DNA of 42,546 nucleotides from an uncultured Nitrospinota bacterium (lineage in GTDB: Bacteria > Nitrospinota > Nitrospinia > Nitrospinales > VA-1), in assembly GCA_905612265.1 (NCBI GenBank), contig CAJQRI010000019.1:1-42546 (forward strand), given 5' to 3'. This document shows, in pieces, positions 16,848-24,786 of this stretch. Both the position numbers and the translations under genes were made by a program. The notes under the pieces were generated by a model, which saw only the letters and a program-made list of their open reading frames with translations, did no database searches and had not been told where the DNA came from. Position 1 is the stretch's first letter. Every line of letters begins with the position of its first letter.

Positions 16848-17219
16848 ATGAGTGACTCCGATGGGTCTGAACGAAGTTTTGAAAAGTTATCCAAGGCGAT
16901 TACCGAAGCGGTCATGACTTCACCCAAGGTTAAAAAAATTGTTGCTGAAATTCAGAAAGACGAGGATATCTGCCCCAAGAGTTTTATGGTTTTAGTCCTT
17001 AAGATGGAAGTGCTGACCGATTCGCTAGAATTGGAAGTTGAAGAAGAACTAAAGGAGGAGCAGCCAGCGCCCAAGAAGCGCAAGAGAAAAAAGTCTTCAC
17101 GAAAGCCGCAGTTCATCGATGGGCAGGAACTTTCTAAAAAAGAAATCGAATTCCAGGAGTTTACCAACAAAAAATTCGATGATGATGAATGGCTCAAGAA
17201 AAATGGGCTTATTTTTTAA
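16848..17219 (+). CDS. Hypothetical charged protein, 123 residues
   Basis: I do not recognise it. The ATG has a GAAAGGGGG ribosome binding site, so it is probably translated. The N-terminal 70 residues look helical and include a short hydrophobic stretch, FMVLVLKMEVL. The centre has an acidic run, EVEEELKEEQ, then a strongly basic cluster, KKRKRKKSSRK (about 75-86). The C-terminal part (QELSKKEIEFQEF to the end) is polar. There is no signal peptide or cysteine cluster. The basic patch could bind nucleic acid, which is speculation. It follows moeB by 96 bases and may have its own promoter. Confidence 0.7.
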   Translation: MSDSDGSERSFEKLSKAITEAVMTSPKVKKIVAEIQKDEDICPKSFMVLVLKMEVLTDSLELEVEEELKEEQPAPKKRKRKKSSRKPQFIDGQELSKKEIEFQEFTNKKFDDDEWLKKNGLIF

Positions 17220-17263
17220 GACATTTCCCCCTTACCTGATTACAATATTTTGCTCGACGTTTC

Positions 17264-17380
17264 TCATTTCCAGACCTCATGAAGCTTGGAAGTGGAGAAG
17301 GCTATAAAGCCTTCCAGAGTTGCCGGTTTAGGCTCACCATCGATAACCTCGAGTTTCTCAAACTTTAACTTCCGTAGGTC
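17264..17380 (-). other. Coding-like in-frame extension after the VOC gene stop
   Basis: Immediately after the TAA of the VOC gene, the same frame stays open for 38 codons to a TGA (17264-17266). It reads DLRKLKFEKLEVIDGEPKP and ends in SKLHEVWK. The composition looks like protein and no ATG, GTG or TTG lies inside it. It could be a lost C-terminal tail, a readthrough product, a fragment of a former neighbour gene, or chance. Confidence 0.35.
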
Positions 17381-17761
17381 TTACTTAGAGTGTTGCATCA
17401 ATTCGATTTCGTATTTGTCTGGATCTTCAGTGAAGATAAAGCGAGTGCCATTTGAAGTTTCGATTGGCCCTTCAGTGATGGGGGTTCTTGAGTGTTCCAG
17501 CTTGAAGATGCAGTTGTCCAAATTTTCTACTTCAAAGGCGAGATGCACCAGGTCTTCGGGGACTTCAATTTTTCCAGAATCAGGAAATGAACACAACTCC
17601 AGTTCACAGTCTGTACCGGGAAAACGCAGGAAGACCAGCGTTGAACCGCGCGGTGAGGTTTTTTTTTCCAAGACTTCCATGCCCAGAATATCTCTGTAAA
17701 ACTGGAGGGACTGCCCCATGTCAGACACACGAAAGCGGGTATGAAGATATTTTTTTATCAT
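17381..17761 (-). CDS. Glyoxalase/VOC superfamily protein
   Basis: A 126-residue protein of the vicinal oxygen chelate fold. It resembles glyoxalase I: HTRFRVSDMGQSLQFY at the start, FYRDILGMEV, and the last strand KYEIELMQ. Metal ligands expected for glyoxalase I are present: His7, a Glu in ELELC, His in VHLAFEV and Glu in YEIELMQ. A lactoylglutathione lyase role is therefore possible, but many VOC proteins with these ligands do other chemistry. Its ATG overlaps the stop of the upstream phosphomannomutase gene (ATGA), so the two are co-translated. An open frame continues after its stop codon. Confidence 0.88.
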   Translation of the reverse strand: MIKKYLHTRFRVSDMGQSLQFYRDILGMEVLEKKTSPRGSTLVFLRFPGTDCELELCSFPDSGKIEVPEDLVHLAFEVENLDNCIFKLEHSRTPITEGPIETSNGTRFIFTEDPDKYEIELMQHSK

Positions 17762-19134
17762 GCCTGATAATCAAACTGAATAATGGATTGGTAGTGATCC
17801 ATTTGTTTTTTTATGATGCTGATCAGCTCAATAAGACGAGTCTGGGTTTCTGCCTCAAACCTTAGTACTATTACCGGCTGTGTGTTGGAAGCGCGAATCA
17901 ATGCCCAGCCATCGCCAAAATTGACACGCACTCCATCAATTTCGATGACCTCGTACTTGCTCCTGAAAAATTGTGTCAGTTCACGGACTATTTTAAACTT
18001 TTTGTCATCAGGGCAGTCTATGCGAATTTCTGGCGTGTAAGCTGTTTTGGGAAGATCGGCCAGCATTTCAGAAACTTTCATGTCAGACTGAGCGACAATT
18101 TCCAATATTCGGCCTGCGGCAAACACTGCGTCGTCGAAGCCAAAATAATTGTCAGCAAAACAGACATGGCCGCTCATTTCTCCTGCCAGAAGAGCGCCAG
18201 TTTCCTTCATTTTCTTTTTAATCAAAGAGTGGCCCGCCGGTGCCATGACGGGAACCCCGCCATGTTTTTCAATATCCTGATACAGGTTTTGAGAACATTT
18301 GACTTCGCCGACAATGGTGGCGCCGGGATTTCTCGATAAAATATCTCGCGCGAAAATAGTCAGTAGTTGGTCGCCCCACAAAATATTGCCTTTTTCATCA
18401 ACTATGCCAATACGATCGGCATCTCCGTCAAACCCGATACCCAGTTCCGCATTTTCGGACCGGACTTTTTCTATCAACCCTTGTAGGTTTTCTTCCACAG
18501 TTGGGTCAGGGTGATGGTTTGGGAAGGTGCCATCAGGCTCACAAAAAATTTCTATGGGTTCCAGTCCGAGTCTTTTCAGTAGTTCTGGTCCCACAATACC
18601 AAAGCATCCATTACCGCCATCGACCACAACTTTCACTTTTCGGGGAATCTTCAAGATGGAACAGATATTCTTCATATATGGTTCCATAACACTTGTCTGT
18701 TCTATTTTCCCCGATCCCGTTTCAAAAATTTTGGACTCGATCAGGGCTTTAAGCTCCTGAATTTTTTCTCCGTATAGACTGTGTTTACCGAGACTGATTT
18801 TAAACCCATTAAACTCCGGCGGATTATGACTGCCGGTTATCATCACGCCGCCGTCTGCATTAAGATGATGAAGGGCGAAATAGGCAACGGGGGTGGGGAC
18901 CATTCCAATATCCACAACATCGCATCCGGTGGAGTTGAGAGCCTGAGATAAAATATCGCGGAACTCCACCGAGCTGGAGCGAACATCCCGCCCAACCACT
19001 AGTGATTTACCTCCCTGGCGTCTCATGTAGGTGCCAATGGCTTGGCCGATCTGTTGAACGGTTTCTGCGGTGAGGTCTTTGCCAACTACACCGCGGATAT
19101 CATATTCGCGAAAGATTTGCGGATTAATGGACAT
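17758..19134 (-). CDS. Phosphomannomutase/phosphoglucomutase
   Basis: A four-domain alpha-D-phosphohexomutase of 458 residues, the AlgC/ManB type. It interconverts 1- and 6-phosphates of glucose or mannose for polysaccharide precursors. The N-terminus IFREYDIRG is diagnostic. The phosphoserine loop is ITGSHNPP (Ser102), the magnesium loop FDGDADR (235-241), the sugar-recognition loop GEMSGH, and the phosphate-binding loop RASNTQP near the end. AlgC-like enzymes accept both sugars, so I give no gene symbol. It is first in a two-gene unit with the VOC protein. Confidence 0.94.
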   Translation of the reverse strand: MSINPQIFREYDIRGVVGKDLTAETVQQIGQAIGTYMRRQGGKSLVVGRDVRSSSVEFRDILSQALNSTGCDVVDIGMVPTPVAYFALHHLNADGGVMITGSHNPPEFNGFKISLGKHSLYGEKIQELKALIESKIFETGSGKIEQTSVMEPYMKNICSILKIPRKVKVVVDGGNGCFGIVGPELLKRLGLEPIEIFCEPDGTFPNHHPDPTVEENLQGLIEKVRSENAELGIGFDGDADRIGIVDEKGNILWGDQLLTIFARDILSRNPGATIVGEVKCSQNLYQDIEKHGGVPVMAPAGHSLIKKKMKETGALLAGEMSGHVCFADNYFGFDDAVFAAGRILEIVAQSDMKVSEMLADLPKTAYTPEIRIDCPDDKKFKIVRELTQFFRSKYEVIEIDGVRVNFGDGWALIRASNTQPVIVLRFEAETQTRLIELISIIKKQMDHYQSIIQFDYQA

Positions 19135-19168
19135 AGTAAATAGGGTTCGTTTTTCAAGTTGGTTAAAA

Positions 19169-19174
19169 ATTATA
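19169..19174 (-). promoter_or_regulatory. Consensus -10 box upstream of the phosphohexomutase gene
   Basis: TATAAT on the minus strand, 34 bases before the ATG. The -35 region at 16-18 bases further upstream is poor, so this is only a candidate. Confidence 0.3.
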
Positions 19175-19257
19175 ACACCCCAACTCCTATTCGAAAAGAG
19201 GGGTCCATTAAAGCTCTCCCTTCTACTAAGTACCCGTTTCGGGCATGAGGGCTAATG

Positions 19258-19518
19258 TTAAATGCCAGAGGGCTGGGGGAATTTGCTCTTGCTGACAATA
19301 TTTTCTATCGGGAGAATACTTTGACTTCCTTTAAAACGCAAGTCGAACGATTCTGGCAACAGTCTATCGAAAGTTTGGGAGGCTGGTTCTTCTATCACTT
19401 CCTCCGCGGGGTTTTTCAAAACCAGAGTGTTGGAAACATCGAAGGTTTTATCATCCAGAAAGATGGTTGAATGAATTTCTTGCCCCGGTGTGAGAGCCAG
19501 TAATATTATGTCTAACAA
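19258..19518 (-). CDS. Doubtful small ORF or gene remnant, 86 codons
   Basis: This lies in the 418-base gap between the phosphohexomutase start (19134) and the SDR end (19553). It begins at a TTG with no ribosome binding site, just after an in-frame TGA. The text is protein-like (for example TFDVSNTLVLKNPAEE and PASQTFDRLLPESFDL) but unknown to me. Its last codons, reading FPQPSGI, coincide with a CCCCAGCCCTCT sequence of the dispersed palindrome type, so the end may come from a repeat. I think a truncated remnant is more likely than a working gene. The remaining gap, 19135-19257, holds the promoter region and repeat-like C/T tracts. Confidence 0.3.
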   Translation of the reverse strand: MLDIILLALTPGQEIHSTIFLDDKTFDVSNTLVLKNPAEEVIEEPASQTFDRLLPESFDLRFKGSQSILPIENIVSKSKFPQPSGI

Positions 19519-19552
19519 AAAATTTGGTTTTCAAAGTCTTCATACGTTTCTA

Positions 19553-20338
19553 TTAGAAAGGATTCCGGGTGACCCCGCCATCGACAGTGAAGTTTGTGGC
19601 AGTTATCCAGCTGGATGAGTCGGATGCTAGGAATAGGGCTAGTCCGGTTAAATCTTCCGGCATGCCCATTCGGTTTAGTGGAACAGTTTTCCCGGTTTGT
19701 TCCATGATTTCTTTTTTGGTCTGTTCGAAATCAGACCGGGAATTGCGTGCTTCGTCTTCCCATGATTTACTCCACACCGGGCCGGGAGAAATGGAATTGA
19801 CCAAAATTTTATCCTGTGCAAGAGTCTGGGCTAGAGAAACGGTTAAGTTGGAAAGTCCAGCCTTCATGGCGCTGTAATGAGGAAAAACATCCTGCGGACT
19901 TGCTGCCGCAATAGATGAAATATTAATGATTCTAGCGCAGGAAGATTGCTTGAGAGATGGAATGCAATGTCGACTCAACCTAACAGCGGACATTAAATTA
20001 ATTTGAAACGAATCTTCCCAGTCCTGATCTGTAAGTTCAAAAAAATTAGCCAGTTTTAAAATGGCTCCGACATTGTTAACCAGTACATCGACCCGGCCCA
20101 GTTGTTTTATCACATTTTCGTGAAAGGTCTCGACACCTTTTGCTGTGCCGAGGTCAGCGGAATAGAAAAGATGTCCTTCACCTTGAATTTCACTGGCCAA
20201 GTAATCTAAACGGTCCTGGCTGCGGGCGCAGACTGCAACATTTGCACCTTCTTTGGCAAAGGCCAGGGCAATAGCCCTGCCGATACCGTCACCGGCGCCG
20301 GTGATGATCACTTTTCGATCTTTCAAATTCAAGTCCAT
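19553..20338 (-). CDS. Short-chain dehydrogenase/reductase
   Basis: A classical SDR of 261 residues using NAD(P)H. The cofactor motif is TGAGDGIG (13-20), the structural NNVG lies at 88-91, and the catalytic residues are Ser141/142, Tyr155 and Lys159 in YSAMK. The substrate-side helix and a VDGGVTRNPF end are typical of 3-oxoacyl reductase-like or polyol/ketone SDRs. The basic residue expected for NADPH is not obvious beyond Arg39 in CARSQDR, which does favour NADPH. The substrate is unknown. Gaps on both sides suggest it is a single-gene transcript. Confidence 0.92.
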   Translation of the reverse strand: MDLNLKDRKVIITGAGDGIGRAIALAFAKEGANVAVCARSQDRLDYLASEIQGEGHLFYSADLGTAKGVETFHENVIKQLGRVDVLVNNVGAILKLANFFELTDQDWEDSFQINLMSAVRLSRHCIPSLKQSSCARIINISSIAAASPQDVFPHYSAMKAGLSNLTVSLAQTLAQDKILVNSISPGPVWSKSWEDEARNSRSDFEQTKKEIMEQTGKTVPLNRMGMPEDLTGLALFLASDSSSWITATNFTVDGGVTRNPF

Positions 20339-20425
20339 GTTAATATTCTCTTCCTTCTTAATTCCCCTCCTGATAAGGATGGGTTAGAGGTAGGTTACAA
20401 AATTAAATTTAAACCCAGCTGTTAT

Positions 20426-20779
20426 ATGGAACCCACACTGATACCCAAAATAACATCGTCGCCTTCACTGATATGGGTGGTGGCCGCGATCGGATTTTAT
20501 ATCCTCAATATCTTTCTGGGGTTGTTCTTGGCATTCAGGAAGAAGACTGCCCAGGGCCTAAAAATACATCGACTCCTGTTTTATACTATCGCGTTTTGTC
20601 TGTGCTATTACCTGTTGATGAACCACACTCACGACGATAATACGCTGTTGGATTATTTGGTCTGCCTCTACTGTATCACACTCGTTCCGTTCAGCAAACG
20701 CTGGGACATGCTGATCCACGCCTTCATCGGCGCAATGGGCCTAGTACTATTACCACTGCTGATTATTCTCAGAATTTAA
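20426..20779 (+). CDS. Small multi-pass membrane protein, function unknown
   Basis: A 117-residue hydrophobic protein with four likely transmembrane segments (about 14-36, 47-65, 72-90 and 97-117) joined by short charged loops. One loop carries NHTHDDN after helix 2. I recognise no family. The sole long plus-strand ORF here starts with ATG and is divergent from the SDR, with 87 bases between. No strong ribosome binding site is seen (CAGCTG at low quality). The coding call rests on the regular hydrophobic pattern and lack of a competing frame. Confidence 0.7.
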   Translation: MEPTLIPKITSSPSLIWVVAAIGFYILNIFLGLFLAFRKKTAQGLKIHRLLFYTIAFCLCYYLLMNHTHDDNTLLDYLVCLYCITLVPFSKRWDMLIHAFIGAMGLVLLPLLIILRI

Positions 20780-20830
20780 AGGTAAACGGTGAAGGGTGTG
20801 CTGAGGGAGAGAGTAAAATGCTCGTAGACG

Positions 20831-21136
20831 TCAGTCTTGAATGGCAGCTTTGACGGTGATATCGCCATAAACCTTTACGCGACACCCGAGCTTTTGGTGG
20901 TCTTCGAGTTTGTGGAGGTTCTCAAAAAAGGTACGTGGGTTTACGTTTTCCATGGGCTCAATTTCTACCACACATTTTCCGCATAGGCCATGTCCCCGAC
21001 AGTTTAGGAACTTATTAAACCCTTTATAAACCTCAGCATCATTATAGAGCGCGGCTTTTCTTAAGTTCGCTCCATAACCCGCTTTTAAATCAATAGTTTC
21101 GTCAGTTTCGGTATTGATGACCTTGATTTTAGGCAT
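20831..21136 (-). CDS. 2Fe-2S ferredoxin
   Basis: A 101-residue ferredoxin of the plant/adrenodoxin-like beta-grasp fold. Cluster ligands are Cys46, Cys52 and Cys55 (NCRGHGLCGKC) and Cys85 (LGCRVKV). The spacing C-x5-C-x2-C-x29-C matches the 2Fe-2S class. It probably shuttles electrons to a partner not seen here. It lies 192 bases downstream of cysN/C on the same strand, so it might be co-transcribed, but the gap leaves that open. A role in sulfite reduction is conceivable only by location. Confidence 0.9.
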   Translation of the reverse strand: MPKIKVINTETDETIDLKAGYGANLRKAALYNDAEVYKGFNKFLNCRGHGLCGKCVVEIEPMENVNPRTFFENLHKLEDHQKLGCRVKVYGDITVKAAIQD

Positions 21137-21328
21137 TGTGATGCTAACTCCCGCTTGTATTTTTCGCTTTTAATGAACGCTATTAATGCCGGATAACCGG
21201 GGTAAAGTCAACCGAAAAACTGTTGGTGGTCAATCACTCCACCCATCTTTAAAAAGTGGGAATAAAAACTTATTCAAGCCGAGATAACTCTTTGCCCGTC
21301 AGATAAATCTGGCCCCACGCTGATTAGA

Positions 21329-23152
21329 TTATATAGAGTAGTTGTGGCCCATTAGAATTTTCTTTTCTTTGAGAAAGTTCTGAATTTTGACCGAGGCTTC
21401 TTTAGCATTTTGTGCTTCATCCAAAGAGAGGACTAGGTCAGGCTCTCCTGACGATTGACTCCCCACCTGAATTTCTACAACTTGATAGGGGTTAGCCAGT
21501 AATCTCAGGTCAGCTTGGTCTTCCTGATGGAAGGCATTGCTGGTGGAGATGACCACATGGCCTGCATCGAGAAAAAGTTTTGCCACTTCACCTAATCTTC
21601 GGGCTGATTCGCTTTCACCGCTGTTTTTGGGGTCGTCCAAATCGGCTCCGACACCCAGGTTGACATTTCTACGGTCGAGCAAATAGCTTTGAAAATTATT
21701 TTGGAACAAGCTGTGCTCAAGGATTCTAGCTAGAGGACCTTTACCTGAACTAGGGTCTCCTGTGACGAGAATCAGTGCCGCTCGGTGTCCATTGCGGTAT
21801 GCTCTTTCATCGGGTGTGATATCGCTTTTGATCCAATTGAAATCCCGTGTACGGACTTCGTCTCTGAGCTTGTCAGATTTTGTTGCTGGAGTATATGTGG
21901 TGATGATACCGCCGCCGCAAACATCAAACTCATCCACTAGAACAAAACGACCGGTGGTGGCGATGGACCCGAACAGGTCAAAAGCTACAGGAGTTCGCGT
22001 TTTCAAGGTCAACTCAGCAACGTCGTTTTTGGCGATATAATCTTGGTTTGTCAAGGTTTCCAGAGTAGAGGCATCGATGGCTTTTTTGAAATCAACCACT
22101 TCGCATTCCACTTCTTGCGTGTTCAACTTGAGGGTGAATTTCCTACCCTTTTCTAGATTACGTTTACCCATCCAAAAAACATTGGCATCGAAGGTGGTGG
22201 AGACGATGGGCAACTGGTCCATAAGAGAGCACACGTCACCACGTTCTACAAAGATCTGTTCATCGAGAGTAAACCCGATAGACTCGGAAGAGGTCGCAAC
22301 ATTTGGTTGTTCAGGCACGCTCCATGCTTCGATGGATTTCACCACCGCCTGTTTGTTGGAGGGGGAGAAGATGACTCGATCCCCGGTCTTAAGCTTGCCC
22401 GACTCAACCCGCCCGGCGATGATGCGCCGTTCATCAAATTTATAAACATCCTGAACAGGAAATCGGAAAGGGAGATGATCTGGTGGCGGTTTTTTCTCAA
22501 ACTGGTCTACCATATTTAAAACGGTCGGTCCTTTATACCAGGGCATTTCATCTTTTAACGCGGCGATGTTGACACCGAGTTTTGCAGAAACAGGAATAAA
22601 CTCCCGTGCTTCAATTCCCAACGAATCGAGGAAGGCGGTATATTCTGTTCTGATCTTGCTATAGACTTTCTCGTCGTAATCCACCAAATCCATCTTGTTG
22701 ATTACTACTGCAACTTGAGTGAGCCCCAGTAATTTTAAAATGTATCCGTGTCTGCGCGATTGTTCCTGCACACCTTCGTTAGCGTCAATCATTAGAAGGG
22801 CGGCTTCAGCATCGGCGGCACCGGTCACCATATTTTTGAGAAACTCTTTGTGACCGGGTGCATCGATGATCACGTATTTACGTTGTGCAGTACTGAAGAA
22901 AATCTGCGAAGTGTCAATGGTTATGCCTTGTTCCTGCTCCTCTTCCAACGCATCTAGCAAAAAGGCGAATTCAAATTCCTTGCCCTGTTGCTTGCAGATA
23001 TCGCGAATAAAATCGAGCTTGCCTTCGGGCAGAGTCCCGGTGTCGGAGAGAAGACGTCCTACTAGGGTAGACTTACCGTGATCCACATGACCAACGATGA
23101 CCAGCCGTAAAAGACGACTGGAAAGTTCTGAAGTGCTTCCGTTATTGCCCAT
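21329..23152 (-). CDS. cysN: Sulfate adenylyltransferase large subunit (CysN) with degenerate APS-kinase-like C-terminus
   Basis: CysN is the GTPase subunit driving ATP plus sulfate to APS with CysD. The GTPase part is canonical: GHVDHGKST (21-29), DAPGH (97-101), NKMD (152-155), then elongation-factor-like barrels to about 440. Residues 456-607 resemble APS kinase (CysC), as in CysN/C fusions. The kinase motifs are altered, however. The P-loop is GDPSSGKG (465-472) with Gly where Ser/Thr should bind magnesium. The usual DGDNVR is DRRNVN (493-498), and the loop with the family Ser-Pro-Phe-Arg is TSNAFHQ. The [15 protein letters not shown] block is kept. The domain may be inactive or altered. 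The ATG directly follows the cysD stop. Confidence 0.93.
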   Translation of the reverse strand: MGNNGSTSELSSRLLRLVIVGHVDHGKSTLVGRLLSDTGTLPEGKLDFIRDICKQQGKEFEFAFLLDALEEEQEQGITIDTSQIFFSTAQRKYVIIDAPGHKEFLKNMVTGAADAEAALLMIDANEGVQEQSRRHGYILKLLGLTQVAVVINKMDLVDYDEKVYSKIRTEYTAFLDSLGIEAREFIPVSAKLGVNIAALKDEMPWYKGPTVLNMVDQFEKKPPPDHLPFRFPVQDVYKFDERRIIAGRVESGKLKTGDRVIFSPSNKQAVVKSIEAWSVPEQPNVATSSESIGFTLDEQIFVERGDVCSLMDQLPIVSTTFDANVFWMGKRNLEKGRKFTLKLNTQEVECEVVDFKKAIDASTLETLTNQDYIAKNDVAELTLKTRTPVAFDLFGSIATTGRFVLVDEFDVCGGGIITTYTPATKSDKLRDEVRTRDFNWIKSDITPDERAYRNGHRAALILVTGDPSSGKGPLARILEHSLFQNNFQSYLLDRRNVNLGVGADLDDPKNSGESESARRLGEVAKLFLDAGHVVISTSNAFHQEDQADLRLLANPYQVVEIQVGSQSSGEPDLVLSLDEAQNAKEASVKIQNFLKEKKILMGHNYSI

Positions 23153-23959
23153 TTACATATATCCTCGGGCTCGCAGTTTCTGCATGGCATAGGTATCTTC
23201 TTGATCCTGTGCTCGTCCGGAGCGCTCTGATGTGGTGGTGTTGTTTTTAAGTTCTTCGACAATTTCGTCTACGTTTTTTGCAGTGGAGTCAATGGTGCCG
23301 GTGCAAGGGGCGCAACCTAAAGACCTGTAACGCTTTCCTTCTGGAGTGGCAAAGTAGAGGTCAATGATGGGGATTTTCTCCCTCTGTATGTATTCCCAGA
23401 CATTCAATTCCGTCCAGTGCAGAATCGGATGAATGCGGATGTGTGTGTCATCGGCAAAGGTGGTTTTATACTGGTCCCATAACTCGGGAGGCTGGTCCTT
23501 GAAGTTCCATTCGAAGTTCTTATCGCGTGGCGAAAAATAACGTTCCTTAGCGCGTGTGCCTTCTTCATCCCTTCGGATGCCCAGAATCAGTCCTGTATAA
23601 CCGTGTTCTTCCATGATGCAGTGCAGACCATTGGTTTTTAATGCTTCACAGCAAACTAATCGGCCTTTTTCATGATTCATGCCTTCATCCAAGGCCTTCT
23701 GGTTCTTGCCGACGACCAGGTTCAGTCCCCATTCTTTAGCGACTCGATCCCGGTATTCAATCATAGCGGGAATCTTGTAGGTCGTGTCAATATGAACCAA
23801 TGGAATGGGGCAATGACCAAAAAAAGCCTTACGTGCGAGCCAGACCAGAATGGTGGAATCTTTTCCTATCGACCACAGCATCGCCAAGTTTTTGAAGTTT
23901 TTGTATGCTTCACGCAGGATGAATATGCTTTGATTTTCTAATTCGTCTAAATGATCCAT
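23153..23959 (-). CDS. cysD: Sulfate adenylyltransferase small subunit
   Basis: CysD is the catalytic ATP-sulfurylase subunit (PP-loop family), pairing with CysN. At 268 residues it is slightly shorter than E. coli CysD. Visible are the PP-loop SIGKDST (30-36), HIDTTYKIP, the [12 protein letters not shown] region, [10 protein letters not shown], and [10 protein letters not shown]. The gene is first in the pair, abutting cysN with no spacer (TAA then ATG). AAGGA lies about 13 bases before the ATG. This supplies APS for sulfur assimilation or sulfation; no reductase (cysH/aprAB) is in the window. Confidence 0.96.
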   Translation of the reverse strand: MDHLDELENQSIFILREAYKNFKNLAMLWSIGKDSTILVWLARKAFFGHCPIPLVHIDTTYKIPAMIEYRDRVAKEWGLNLVVGKNQKALDEGMNHEKGRLVCCEALKTNGLHCIMEEHGYTGLILGIRRDEEGTRAKERYFSPRDKNFEWNFKDQPPELWDQYKTTFADDTHIRIHPILHWTELNVWEYIQREKIPIIDLYFATPEGKRYRSLGCAPCTGTIDSTAKNVDEIVEELKNNTTTSERSGRAQDQEDTYAMQKLRARGYM

Positions 23960-24000
23960 TAAAACAAGTATTCCTTATTGCTGATGGGGAAACCATAACT

Positions 24001-24655
24001 TTATCTCGAATGTTCAATACAATCAAGGGGGATGTCAATTTTAGGCGAAATTGAGTGATTGCGCAATGGGATTGATGCGTTTTTTAGGTTTTTTAAGGAA
24101 AAATACCTGTTCACCACATCGGGAAATGTGCAATGCAGACAATGATTCTCGTTCTGGGTGCAAAAATCCTGATACACCTGCATCAACCCCTGTTTTTGTT
24201 TTTCTGAGTGTAGAGGACCCGGAGCATTTCCTCCTGAGGGCCAAAAATATAATGTGTGATAAATCGAAGTAGTTTGTGATCGCTGGTGCTCTTACCAGTC
24301 TGAAAAAGGGCGTTCAGTCCTGTTTTCAGCTCTTTGAATTTTCCTGCGCGCGCAAAAATCTAGCTGATGGGCAGGCCAGTGTTGATAATAATTTCGCGAG
24401 ATCGCGCTGATCCAATCAGTTGCTGTGGTTGCGCAAGGGTCTTGCCATCGGCGGTCAGACAAAATAAATCGTTGAAAGAGTTTGAAGTTTGTTTGTCGGG
24501 AACCTCCTGATTAGAAAGAGGTGATGATTTTTTGATTATTTCCAACAAAGCCGGCAAATATGTCCTCTTTCTCGTGAGGCAAGCTCAAGCAAGCTAATCT
24601 TACCAGCCGCCTGTATGGATAATTGGCGGGTCGGATTGCGCCGAAACTCCAATAT
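24001..24655 (-). pseudogene. Decayed DUF2851-family gene (C-terminal half only)
   Basis: No single ORF explains this 827-base gap between cysD and cysS, but minus-strand frames joined in order give the C-terminal half of a DUF2851 (PF11013-type) protein. Segment 1 (from about 24651) reads WSFGAIRPANYPYRRLVRLA. Segment 2, in another frame, reads IGSARSREIIINTGLPIS, then an amber TAG, then IFARAGKFKEL and on to MLRVLYTQKNK. After an A-rich run the third frame gives QGLMQVYQDFCTQNENHCLHC and stops at 24001. These match the family's RPxNxP, IINxxxP-FA and QxxxQIYxxFCxxxxCxxC patterns as I remember them. The N-terminal half is absent. So there are at least two frameshifts, one nonsense codon and a truncation. 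The remainder, 24656-24786, shows nothing further. Confidence 0.75.
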
Positions 24656-24786
24656 TATTTCATTAGAGAGGAAGTGGGAACCCGGTCTTGGTAAGACTTT
24701 CAAATTAACAGGAGTTTGAGGAGTCCGGATTTGCAGTTGTTTTTAGATGTTCTTGAACTTCAGATAGGCGTCAGGAAATATTACGG

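Noticed and set aside
17286-17699. 137-codon plus-strand ORF opposite the VOC gene
   Set aside because: It is a shadow of the VOC gene, which has clear metal ligands and fold motifs.
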